Shown one piece after another: positions 25,738-33,837 of a DNA stretch of 64,000 nt. The notes beneath the pieces are model-generated. The model did no database searches and was not told where the DNA came from. It saw only the letters and a list, made by a program, of their open reading frames with translations. Position 1 is the stretch's first letter. Each line of letters starts with the position of its first letter. Origin of the DNA: JBBREP01 sp038202885 (GTDB lineage: Bacteria; Actinomycetota; Acidimicrobiia; IMCC26256; PALSA-610). The stretch spans positions 1-64,000 of the forward strand of contig JBBREP010000004.1 in the NCBI GenBank assembly GCA_038202885.1. Direction: 5' to 3'. The position numbers and the translations under genes were made by a program.

Positions 25738-27537
25738 TCAGCGATAGCTCTTTGCTTGGATGTTGTAGAGGCTGGCGTACTGGCCACCGCGTGCCATGAG
25801 TTCGTCGTGCGTGCCCACCTCGACCAGCTGGGCGCCGTCGAGCACGACGATGAGGTCGGCCATGCGCACCGTCGAGAAGCGGTGTGACACGAGGATCGTG
25901 ACCCGTCCGTGTGTTGGCGTCGCGCGTGACGCGTTCGAGAAGCGCTCGAACAGCGCGTGCTCGGTCTCGGCGTCGAGCGCCGCGGTCGGTTCGTCGAGCA
26001 TAAGTAACAACGGGTTGTCGCGCATGAAGCCACGAGCGAGCGCGAGCTTCTGCCACTGACCGAAGCTCACCTCGACGCCCGCGTCCCAGGTGGGTCCGAG
26101 CTGGGTGTCGATGCCGTGCGCGAGTCGTTCGACCACATCGTCGGCACCGGCCCGATCGACCGCGGCCGCAACCGCGGGCCGCTCGTCGAGACGCACGACA
26201 TCACCGAGGCCGACGGTGTGTTGCACCGAGAACTCGAAACGGAAGAAGTCTTGGAACGCTCCCGCGAGGCGCGCTCGCCACGCCGGTGAAGCGATACGCG
26301 CGATGTCGATGCCGTCGGCCTCGATACGTCCGCTTGTGGGGGCGTACATGCGGCAGAGCAACTTCACCAACGTGGTCTTACCGGCGCCGTTTTCGCCGAC
26401 AATCGCCACGACCGCACCCGCGGGAAACTCGACGGTCACGTCGTCGAGCACGAGCTTGTCGGTGCCCGGGTAACGAAACGAGACGTGCTCGAGACGGATG
26501 CCGTGCGTGAGGCGTTCGGGGGCGTCGGCATCGGCGCGCGCATCGATCGCGGCGGCGTAGTCCTCCAACCACGTGAGCCGGCGCGACGAGTCGAGCCAGA
26601 TCCCGCGCAGGAAACCGATCTCGCCGACGGTGGCGCCCACATATTGCGACAACCGACTCCCGGCGACGAGCACCAGAATCACTGCGCTGGGCGATCCGTG
26701 CAGCCCCGACGCGACGAACACGATCGCGCCGACGTAGGCACCGCCGAACAGGGCCCAGGCCGCGGTGTGCCAAGCGGCGGATGACCATCGCGCCGCCGCC
26801 ACCGGCTCGTACCACTGCTCCCAGGCCGCGGCTCGGCGGTCGGCGAGCTCGTCGGCCATCCCCGCGACTCGGATCTCTTTGCCGGCCGGCGCGGTCGTGC
26901 CGAGCATGAAGAGGTGCCGCGCGAGGCGGTTGCGTGACGCCACGCGCTCCTCGGTGGCCCGTTCGATTCCCGGCCGCCACGATGCCGACGCCACTGTCGG
27001 GATGGCAAACACGATCAGGAGCGCCAGTGCAGGATGGATCGACATCAACAGCACGATCGTCACGACGAGCCGCAATATCCAACCGAGCGTTGAGAACAGC
27101 GACATGAAGAGGTGATCGAGCGCGAACACTTGGTCGCGCAGCACCGAGAGGCGGTCGAGATATTCGGCGCGCTCATGGTGTTCCACTGTCGCCACCGATG
27201 CCTGGAGTGACGCCACGTGCGACTCGAGGACGATCGCAACTCGGTCGCGAAAGCGGCGCTGGAGACGGTCGAACACGACTTTGAGGAACCAGGTCGCGGT
27301 CGCCGACACGGCGAGCCCGAGCGACGCGACCGTGATCGTGGTGCGCTGATGGTGCAACACCCCGCGGGTGAGCAGACTCAACCAGAGCGCGACGAGCGCA
27401 TCGGGCAGAGCTGTGAACAGCACCATTGCAAACGACACGCTGAGTAGGCGGGGTTCGGCGCGGTAGCCGAGCTTGACCGTGCGCCACAACGACGACATCG
27501 CCGGCGGCAGATCGCCGGGTTCACGCGAGCGTGTCAT
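25738..27537 (-). CDS. ABC transporter, fused membrane and ATPase domains (subunit B)
   Basis: 599 aa. Six membrane helices occupy about residues 20-300, then an ATPase domain with Walker A GENGAGKTT, Q-loop, Walker B LLLMLDEPTAALD and H-loop SHRFST. The signature reads VSFGQ instead of LSGGQ, a degenerate site that suggests asymmetric ATPase activity in a heterodimer. The ATG (27537) lies inside the end of the upstream ABC gene (17-nt overlap), so the two half-transporters are made together. The type I exporter architecture is clear; the substrate (lipid, peptide or drug) is unknown. Confidence 0.9.
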   Translation of the reverse strand: MTRSREPGDLPPAMSSLWRTVKLGYRAEPRLLSVSFAMVLFTALPDALVALWLSLLTRGVLHHQRTTITVASLGLAVSATATWFLKVVFDRLQRRFRDRVAIVLESHVASLQASVATVEHHERAEYLDRLSVLRDQVFALDHLFMSLFSTLGWILRLVVTIVLLMSIHPALALLIVFAIPTVASASWRPGIERATEERVASRNRLARHLFMLGTTAPAGKEIRVAGMADELADRRAAAWEQWYEPVAAARWSSAAWHTAAWALFGGAYVGAIVFVASGLHGSPSAVILVLVAGSRLSQYVGATVGEIGFLRGIWLDSSRRLTWLEDYAAAIDARADADAPERLTHGIRLEHVSFRYPGTDKLVLDDVTVEFPAGAVVAIVGENGAGKTTLVKLLCRMYAPTSGRIEADGIDIARIASPAWRARLAGAFQDFFRFEFSVQHTVGLGDVVRLDERPAVAAAVDRAGADDVVERLAHGIDTQLGPTWDAGVEVSFGQWQKLALARGFMRDNPLLLMLDEPTAALDAETEHALFERFSNASRATPTHGRVTILVSHRFSTVRMADLIVVLDGAQLVEVGTHDELMARGGQYASLYNIQAKSYR

Positions 27538-29449
27538 GGACGACCTCCTCCCCGTGCTCGTCGTACTCGATGTCAGACGCGGCGAGCGTGAAGCGCGACG
27601 CCTGGAGCTGGAACATCGTGTAATAGCGACCGCCAAGTGCCATCAGCTCATCGTGACTACCGAGCTCGACCACTTTCCCGTGTTCGAGCACGCAAATGCG
27701 GTCGGCCTGGCGGACGGTCGAGAAACGATGGCTCACGAGGATGGTCGTGCAGTCGCGCGTCGCGGTGAGGATGCGCTCGAAGATCTCGGCTTCGCCACGC
27801 ACATCGAGTTGCGCGGTCGGCTCGTCGAGTAAGACGACCCCGGCGCCGAGGCGGACCGCGCACAGCGCTCGCGCGAGCGCCACTCGCTGCCATTGGCCGC
27901 CGGACAGCTCGGTGCCGTCGTCGTAGCCACGGGCCAGGATCGTGTCGAGCGATGCGAGCTCGGACGCCCCGGCATCATGCAACGCTGCGGCGACGATGGC
28001 ATCGTGTTCGGCGGTGATGTGGTTGGTACCCGGCATCACGTTCTCGCGCAGCGACAATTCGTAGCGTACGAAGTCCTGAAACACGGCGGTGATGCGGGAG
28101 CGCCACTCGTCGAGACGAAGGTCGCGCAGGTCAACGCCGTCGACTTCGATGGCGCCCTGCTGTGGGTCGTAGAGCCGGCACAGCAGCTTGGCGAGCGTGG
28201 TCTTGCCCGCGCCGTTCTGCCCCACGATCGCGAGCGATGAGCCGGCCGGAATCGTGAGGTCGAAATGATCGAGCACGGCGCGCCCGTCGGAGTCGTACGA
28301 GAACGTCACGTCGCGGAAGCGGATGTCACGTGCGGGCATGCCACGCGCTGGGTGCGTACCGTTGGGCAACGCGCCCGCCGGCGCCATCGCGGCTTCGAGC
28401 CGCAGCACCGCGGCCACCGGCGCGGCGGCGCCGTCGAGGGCCCAACTCAATCCGCCGAACGCGATGGCACTCGTGCCGATCGCGGTCTGGAGGTACACCA
28501 ATACCTCGGCCAGCGTGACCCGCCCGTCCGCGGCAGCATTCGCCAGGGCCCAGAAGACGACGAGGTTCGCGCCGAGGACGATCGCGAGACATCCGAGTAC
28601 CGGCTTCTCGCGCAGGCGCGTCGCCTTCCATTGCAGTTCGTACAGGTGTCGGCGCCGCGAGATGAAGCGTTCCACGACCCAAGGCGCGAGTCCGAAGAGC
28701 CGGAGCTCCTTCGCCGCGGGAGGGTCGACGGCGAGGCGGTACGCGTAGTCGGCGTGACGCTGCGCGTCGCGCACCTCATCGGTGTTGCGGTCTCGCCAGA
28801 CTGCACTCTCACGCAGCAACCAGTGCGTGGAGAACCAGGCCGCAAGTAGCAAAGGCGGGGCCCAGAAGTTGAAGCGCAACAAGACCAACGCGGCGCCGAC
28901 ACCGGCGACGATCTCGACGAACCCGGTCGCGATGAAGTCCATCGCAAGGCTGAGCGGTGGCCCGCTGATCCCGAGGTCGAAGTTGCGGGCCATCGTGAGA
29001 TCGTTTGTGAGCGCAGGGTCTTCGAGATGACGCATGCCGGGCGGTGTGACGCACGCCCGCAAGAGCCGGTCGTTGAGCCACGTCGCGCCGCGGCTGCCGA
29101 GGTTGGCTCCCACGGCCTGATGGAGGGGCGTGAGCACCTGGAATAACACGAACGCGATCCCAACGAGCGTCAGCGGAGCGGCGAGCGAGTCGTGGTGCTG
29201 CACGGAGTTGATCAGCACGCCGATCGCGATGGCCACGAGGGGACCGAGCAAGCCGCGCAGGATGAGCAGCACCCACCAGAAGATCGCCAGCGATGGCGCG
29301 GCGCTGCGGAGCGCGCCGAAGAATTGCACTTCCTGGCGGGCGCGTAGGCGCTCGAGCGGGCTGCCCTTGGCCGTCACCGCTGTGTCATCGTCCATCGCGT
29401 GTTCGTCGTTGCGAGCAACTCGTTTCCGACGGCCCAACCCCTCAATCAT
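27521..29449 (-). CDS. ABC transporter, fused membrane and ATPase domains (subunit A)
   Basis: 642 aa if translation begins at ATG 29449, which overlaps the glnD stop as ATGATTGA; a second ATG at 29395 would shorten it by 18 residues. It has a membrane domain of about 330 residues followed by an ATPase domain with Walker A GQNGAGKTT, a canonical LSGGQWQR signature, Walker B VVLLDEPTAQLD and SHRFSTVRQ. Paired with the degenerate-signature subunit downstream, it forms a likely heterodimeric exporter. Its coupling to glnD is probably a matter of operon packing; a link to nitrogen status is only a possibility. Confidence 0.9.
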   Translation of the reverse strand: MIEGLGRRKRVARNDEHAMDDDTAVTAKGSPLERLRARQEVQFFGALRSAAPSLAIFWWVLLILRGLLGPLVAIAIGVLINSVQHHDSLAAPLTLVGIAFVLFQVLTPLHQAVGANLGSRGATWLNDRLLRACVTPPGMRHLEDPALTNDLTMARNFDLGISGPPLSLAMDFIATGFVEIVAGVGAALVLLRFNFWAPPLLLAAWFSTHWLLRESAVWRDRNTDEVRDAQRHADYAYRLAVDPPAAKELRLFGLAPWVVERFISRRRHLYELQWKATRLREKPVLGCLAIVLGANLVVFWALANAAADGRVTLAEVLVYLQTAIGTSAIAFGGLSWALDGAAAPVAAVLRLEAAMAPAGALPNGTHPARGMPARDIRFRDVTFSYDSDGRAVLDHFDLTIPAGSSLAIVGQNGAGKTTLAKLLCRLYDPQQGAIEVDGVDLRDLRLDEWRSRITAVFQDFVRYELSLRENVMPGTNHITAEHDAIVAAALHDAGASELASLDTILARGYDDGTELSGGQWQRVALARALCAVRLGAGVVLLDEPTAQLDVRGEAEIFERILTATRDCTTILVSHRFSTVRQADRICVLEHGKVVELGSHDELMALGGRYYTMFQLQASRFTLAASDIEYDEHGEEVVHDTLA

Positions 29450-31736
29450 CCACGCTGTGTTGCACTGCGAGCGTGATCTCGCGGATCGTATCGGCGTCGG
29501 TGATCTTGCGTCCAAGCCGATCGCGCACGTAGAACGCGTCGAGCACGTGGCTGCCCATGGTGTTGACGCGTGCCGATCGGATGTCGAGATCGAAGTCGGC
29601 GAACGCGGCCGTAACTCGGAAAAGGACGCCGACCCCGTCCACGGCTCGCACGTCGATCACGGTTGCGGTATCCGACACATCGTTGTCGAACGCGACCGTC
29701 GTCCGGGCGTCATGCACGGGGCCGCGCCGTCGTTCGTAACGTCGTGCCCGGTCGGCAACTCGCGCGCGCAGCGCCAATCCCTCACCGAGCGCGCGCGCGA
29801 GGTCATCAGAGATGGCCGACCACGCCAGCTCGTTGCCGAACGGATCGTCGACCGAAAACACCGACAAGGCTCGTCCGGAGTCGCTGGAGTATGCCGTGGC
29901 TGTCGTGACATCGAGGCCATGCAACGCCAACACGCCAGCCACGCGGCTGAAGATGCCGGGCCGGTCGTCGGTCATCACAGTCAGGACGTTGGCGTCACCA
30001 GTGATACGCGTGCCGGGCGCCTTCAGTGCATCGAGATGGGCAACCGTCGGGAACTCGGCGGCCTCGGCGGCGCCACTCGCGCCGCTGCGCAGGAGCCGGT
30101 CGGCGCGTTCGACGAGCAGCGCGACGAGTCGAGCCTTGCTCGGCCCCCACGCGGTTGGTCCCGTCGCGAGCGAGTCGGCCTCGGTGAGCGCGGCGAGTAA
30201 CGACAACGTCTCTGCATCGAGCACGCGCTCGGCAACATGTCGGATCGTGGCTGGGTCGTCGAGGTCGCGCCTCGTCGCGATCTCCGACAACAAGAGGTGT
30301 TGTTCGATCAGGCGCACGACGGTGTTGATGTCGCCATCGGCGCAGCCCATGCGCGCCAACACGTCGCGAGCGACCGGGATGCCTACTTCAGTGTGATCGC
30401 CGGCGTAGCCCTTGCCGATGTCATGCAGGAGCGCGGCAAGCACAAGCAGGTCGGGACGCCGCACCCGACCGGCAACCCGTGCCGCATTGGCAGCGGTTTC
30501 GAGCAAATGACGATCCACGGTGAATCGGTGATAGGCGTTGCGTTGCGGCTTACTGCGCACCATCGACCACTCCGGCAGCATTGCGGTGAGCGCGCCGCAA
30601 CGATCGAGCGCCTCGAGCGCGCCAATCGCAGGTCGCCCGGCGAGCAGCAACCCGACAAAGAGTTCGCGCATCTCCGCAGGCCAGTGCGCTCCTGATGCAA
30701 CGACGTGTTCGCCGAGCGCGCTGAGCGCGTCGCGATCGATCGTCGCTGCGTGTTCCACAGCAAGGTTCGCGATGCGCAACCCGAGCAGCGGATCGTCGGT
30801 CGGCAGCTCGCCGGCAAGCGTGTGCACCCGTGTGCCGCGCAGAACGATCCCAGGCCCAAGTGGTCGATCGCGCTGCGAACGGCGTGCAAGTCGAACGCGT
30901 GTCGGATCGGCGACACGTTGCCAAGTATCGTCGCCGATCCAACTGATCGTTCGTGCTGCGGTCGCGACCCGCGCCATCAACGCGTCGGCGTCAGCATCGC
31001 CGCACGCACGGGCCAGAACATCTTGATCCTGCAACGCAACGATATTGCTCGCTCGACCCGTGTAGCGCTGGAGTTCGACGCGCACTGCGAGCAATGTCGC
31101 ATAGGCAACGTTCAGTTCTTCGATGTCGCCGGGGCGAAGCGTCGGTTGCGCCGCTTCGAGCCAGAACAACGAATGCACATCGCGTAACCCGCCCCGTCCC
31201 TCCTTGATGTCTGGTTCGAGCGTGAAGGCGACGTCGTTGACGCTCGCGTGTCGGTCGATGACACGCGCCGTCAGCGCGGGCACGCGCTTTCGCGCGAGTT
31301 CCTGCCACCGCGCCCGCGAGCGCGAGGCGAGTTCCTCGATGAGTTCGCGGTCTCCTGCGATATGACGCGTGGAGAGCAATGCCGTTGCCGCGTCGAGATC
31401 GCGGTCGCCAAGGGCGACAAGTTCGGTGACGGTGCCGACGTTGTGGCCGAGCTTGAAATCGGAGTCCCAGATCGGATACCAGATCTGTTCCGCGATCGCC
31501 GCGATCTCAGGGCGGCCCCGATGCACGAGCACGAGGTCGAGATCGCTCTGTGGGCAGAGTTCGGCGCGCCCGAATCCGCCGACGGCGGCGAGGGCCACGT
31601 CGTGGGCGCCGATCGCGGCCAGCTGGTCGGCGAACATCGCCTGAAGCCACCCGTCGACCAGGTTGCTGTAACGCCGGGACCACACCGGACCGGTCAGCGT
31701 GCGGTCGGCCAGCAGCGGCGCACGATCGAGCTTCAC
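29442..31736 (-). CDS. glnD: PII uridylyl/adenylyltransferase GlnD
   Basis: 764 aa. It modifies and demodifies the PII protein in response to glutamine. The nucleotidyltransferase motif is GGFGR (53-57) followed by SDLDLVLVH (64-72). The middle has the GlnD linker (EGRGGLRDVHSLFWL) and an HD hydrolase domain (LAALLHDIGKGYAGDHTEVG). Two C-terminal ACT domains are visible (VLTVMTDDRPGIFSRVAGVLAL and VDGVGVLFRVTAAFADFDLDI). In actinobacteria the enzyme usually adenylylates PII. Its partner gene glnB lies divergently 252 bp away. It is cotranscribed with the two ABC subunits downstream. Confidence 0.96.
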   Translation of the reverse strand: MKLDRAPLLADRTLTGPVWSRRYSNLVDGWLQAMFADQLAAIGAHDVALAAVGGFGRAELCPQSDLDLVLVHRGRPEIAAIAEQIWYPIWDSDFKLGHNVGTVTELVALGDRDLDAATALLSTRHIAGDRELIEELASRSRARWQELARKRVPALTARVIDRHASVNDVAFTLEPDIKEGRGGLRDVHSLFWLEAAQPTLRPGDIEELNVAYATLLAVRVELQRYTGRASNIVALQDQDVLARACGDADADALMARVATAARTISWIGDDTWQRVADPTRVRLARRSQRDRPLGPGIVLRGTRVHTLAGELPTDDPLLGLRIANLAVEHAATIDRDALSALGEHVVASGAHWPAEMRELFVGLLLAGRPAIGALEALDRCGALTAMLPEWSMVRSKPQRNAYHRFTVDRHLLETAANAARVAGRVRRPDLLVLAALLHDIGKGYAGDHTEVGIPVARDVLARMGCADGDINTVVRLIEQHLLLSEIATRRDLDDPATIRHVAERVLDAETLSLLAALTEADSLATGPTAWGPSKARLVALLVERADRLLRSGASGAAEAAEFPTVAHLDALKAPGTRITGDANVLTVMTDDRPGIFSRVAGVLALHGLDVTTATAYSSDSGRALSVFSVDDPFGNELAWSAISDDLARALGEGLALRARVADRARRYERRRGPVHDARTTVAFDNDVSDTATVIDVRAVDGVGVLFRVTAAFADFDLDIRSARVNTMGSHVLDAFYVRDRLGRKITDADTIREITLAVQHSVDD

Positions 31737-31988
31737 GCGGGCGAGGCTACGGGTGCGTCAGGGTCCCCTGTGCACCTGGTCGCGCATCCGTCAGGCCCGA
31801 GACGGGCCGAACAGATGTCCGTCAGTGATGCAAAGATGTCGTAACACGCGGCACATCGCTTGGAAACGGTCGGTCCTTAGGTTCTCAGGTCATGATCAGA
31901 TATGACGTGCTCGACGGGTGTCGCACACCATCACCGAACGTGTCGCCCTCGACGACGGACATTCGCACTCTTTGTGTAGGAGCCTGAC

Positions 31989-32330
31989 ATGGCGTACCTC
32001 GTGACCGCGATCATCAAACCGTTCAAGCTCGAGGACGTCAAAGAAGCGCTGCGGGGTGCCGGCATCCTCGGGCTCACCGTCAGCGAGGTGCAGGGCTACG
32101 GACGCCAAGGCGGCAAGAGCGAGACGTGGCGTGGCACCGAGTACAAGGTCGACCTCGTGCCCAAGGTCAAAATCGAGGTGCTCGTCGATGCGGCCGATGC
32201 TGACAAGGTCATCGACATCATCGCGGCGCAAGCCCGGACCGGCAAGATCGGCGACGGCAAGATCTGGGCCGTGGATCTTGATCGCTTGATGCGGATTCGC
32301 ACCGGAGAGCGTGACGCTGACGCCTTGTAA
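31989..32330 (+). CDS. glnB: nitrogen regulatory protein PII
   Basis: 113 aa. Classic PII features: AIIKPFKLEDVKEAL, SEVQGYGRQ, the T-loop with RGTEYKVDLVPKVKIEV, where Tyr52 corresponds to the modified Tyr51 of other PII proteins, and C-terminal TGKIGDGKIW with the ATP-binding residues, then RIRTGERDADAL. It signals nitrogen and energy status by binding 2-oxoglutarate, ATP and ADP, and is the substrate of GlnD encoded divergently. No amtB gene is adjacent, unlike the usual actinobacterial amtB-glnK-glnD operon, so its membrane target is elsewhere. GlnB and GlnK cannot be separated by sequence alone. Confidence 0.96.
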   Translation: MAYLVTAIIKPFKLEDVKEALRGAGILGLTVSEVQGYGRQGGKSETWRGTEYKVDLVPKVKIEVLVDAADADKVIDIIAAQARTGKIGDGKIWAVDLDRLMRIRTGERDADAL

Positions 32331-32381
32331 ACGCGATCCGGCGGCGTGGGTGCGGGGCGGGCTGCGCTCGTTTCCAAGCCG

Positions 32382-32771
32382 TTAGGCCGCGAGGCCGGCC
32401 TGGCGCATGTATTGGCCGAGATCGAAGTAGTCGCGCCACGCGGCGATCTTGCCGTCGACGATCTCGAAGACGCCCATGACGGGAAGTTCGATGGTGCGTT
32501 CGGGCTGCACGAACGTATCGACCCGCTCCGTGAGCACGACATTGTCATGGGCCACGAGGTGGCGCACCTGGAATTCGATGCGCTCGACCCCGGTCGTGAA
32601 CATCTCCATCATCGATCGGATCGCTTCGACACCGACCACGGGGTCGATCGGGATGTTGTGGTACACGGCGTCCGGCGTGAAATAGCCGAGCAGCTCGTCG
32701 AGATCGAGGCGCGCCCATGCGGCGCAGAAGTCGCTGACGATGTCGGAGGCGGTGCGCGTGGTCTGGCTCAT
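32382..32771 (-). CDS. limonene-1,2-epoxide hydrolase-like protein
   Basis: 129 aa from ATG 32771. The small alpha+beta barrel of LEH is indicated by 'FCAAWARLDLDELLGYFTPDAVYHNIP', with Tyr37 and Asn39 that help position water, Arg83 and Asp85 in ERVDTF, and Asp114 in AAWRDYFD. The Tyr-Arg spacing of 46 matches that of the characterised enzyme (Tyr53, Arg99). These residues form the Asp-Arg-Asp catalytic set. The enzyme would open small epoxides without a covalent intermediate. It is encoded alone, near the catabolic cluster at 33-37 kb. Confidence 0.88.
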   Translation of the reverse strand: MSQTTRTASDIVSDFCAAWARLDLDELLGYFTPDAVYHNIPIDPVVGVEAIRSMMEMFTTGVERIEFQVRHLVAHDNVVLTERVDTFVQPERTIELPVMGVFEIVDGKIAAWRDYFDLGQYMRQAGLAA

Positions 32772-32835
32772 GCGGCCAGTCTGGCGCGCCCGATCGCGGG
32801 CGCGCCAGACCACGGCGTCAACCGAGGCCTCGAGC

Positions 32836-32898
32836 GCACTTTGATTGCACTGGGCGGCGCTGTACGCCGTCAGGTGCAGAGGAAAACGGCTTGTGGGG
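32836..32898 (-). repeat. dispersed palindromic repeat, copy 2 of 3
   Basis: About 63 bp in minus orientation; read on that strand it begins CCCCACAAGC and ends AATCAAAGTGC. The hairpin is CACCTGACGGCG / loop TACAG / CGCCGCCCAGTG. It starts 16 nt beyond the stop of the small minus-strand gene at 32914, the same position relative to a gene as the other two copies. Confidence 0.85.
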
Positions 32899-32913
32899 TT
32901 TATGGAGGGGGGG

Positions 32914-33141
32914 TTATGGGGTGTCTCGGGTGATGACGGGGTCGGCGTGGAGTCGGGAGAAGGCCGCTCGGAACGCGGCCTCGGCTGCGTCGGGATCGCC
33001 GAGCGCGGTGCGCAGCTCCGAGCCGGCCGGCAGGGCCGAAGCGATCAGGCTTTCCGCCCCTGGCGACGCGTAGGTGCGGCCATCGGTCCACAGGAACCAC
33101 TCGCGGGTGCCACTCAATGTCGCCTGGGCCGAAACTCGCAT
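32914..33141 (-). CDS. small hypothetical protein
   Basis: 75 aa from ATG 33141, with GAGGAAGAGG 6 nt upstream, a good ribosome-binding site. The sequence has a short beta-like start (VSAQATLSGTREWFLWTDGRTY) and a helical end (AAEAAFRAAFSRLHADP). There is no signal peptide or membrane segment. I do not recognise the family. The next gene upstream is divergent, and a dispersed repeat follows the stop, so it is likely a monocistronic unit. Confidence 0.55.
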   Translation of the reverse strand: MRVSAQATLSGTREWFLWTDGRTYASPGAESLIASALPAGSELRTALGDPDAAEAAFRAAFSRLHADPVITRDTP

Positions 33142-33304
33142 CGTTGCCTCTTCCTCGTGACCAACGTACGGCGCGTGGCGCCGGCCCGAGCATCGCTGTG
33201 ACGCAGATCACTCCGGCTCTCGGTCAACAAGCGCGACATCGCGTAGCGTCTCGCCCCGGACCCGCGGGGCCACGGTGCGGACCACGACGAGGAGCGGTTC
33301 TCAG

Positions 33305-33619
33305 ATGGCAGTGCAACTCAAAGCCGGTGAGCGTTGGAAGAGCGCGGTGTGCGACACGCAGGTCGTGATTGTGCGGGCGCCCGACACGGCCATCGAGCTC
33401 GAGATCGGTGGTCATCCCGTGGTGGCGCTCGGCGACGAACCAGCCGGCAACCGGGCGCTCGATCCCGCGCACAGTGACGGGAGCCTCGCCGGGAAGCGTT
33501 ACGCCGACGAGGAGATCGGTCTCGAGATTCTCGTGACCAAGCCCGGTGCGGGTTCCCCGTCGATCGGCGGCGCGGCCCTGGGCCTCAAAGAAGCCAAGCC
33601 CCTCCCGTCGTCTGACTAG
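33305..33619 (+). CDS. conserved hypothetical protein of the ferredoxin/ligase operon
   Basis: 104 aa from ATG 33305, with GAGGAG about 10 nt upstream. Predicted mostly beta: WKSAVCDTQVVIVRAPD, then IELEIGGHPVV, GKRYADEEIGLEILVTKPG, and an end in GLKEAKPLPSSD. Similar small proteins occur near acyl-CoA ligases and ferredoxins in mycobacteria and other actinobacteria; no activity is known. It is the first gene of a unit that runs through a ferredoxin, an acyl-CoA ligase, an SDR and an LLM enzyme with short gaps and overlaps, so it probably belongs to the same pathway. Confidence 0.7.
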   Translation: MAVQLKAGERWKSAVCDTQVVIVRAPDTAIELEIGGHPVVALGDEPAGNRALDPAHSDGSLAGKRYADEEIGLEILVTKPGAGSPSIGGAALGLKEAKPLPSSD

Positions 33620-33635
33620 CCCGAAAGTTGGCCCC

Positions 33636-33827
33636 ATGCGCCTCTCGATCGATGCTGTTGCCTGCACGGGACACGGCCGGTGTTACGTGCTCGCGCCCGA
33701 GTTGTGCGAACCCGACGATCGTGGACGCGGCGTCGTGACGGGCGCGGAGGTTCCGCCCGAACTCGTTGGCCAAGCGCGCGCAGCGGTGGCGAACTGTCCC
33801 GAACGCGCCGTCTCGCTCGACGACTGA
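33636..33827 (+). CDS. small 3Fe-4S-type ferredoxin
   Basis: 63 aa. The cluster motif is Cys10-x2-His13-x2-Cys16 with the last ligand Cys54 in NCPE; an extra Cys24 follows PEL. His in the second ligand position is typical of actinobacterial ferredoxins that serve P450s and bind a [3Fe-4S] cluster. It lies 16 nt after the previous gene and 10 nt before the acyl-CoA ligase. No P450 is adjacent; the nearest is at 18124, so the electron acceptor is not certain. Confidence 0.92.
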   Translation: MRLSIDAVACTGHGRCYVLAPELCEPDDRGRGVVTGAEVPPELVGQARAAVANCPERAVSLDD

Positions 33828-33837
33828 CGGTGCGGCG

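Noticed and set aside
31737..31988. Possible GlnR box (GTAAC ... GAAAC) upstream of glnB near 31841-31870
   Set aside because: Only two of the four half-sites are close to consensus and the middle sites do not fit, so it is not better than chance at this GC content.
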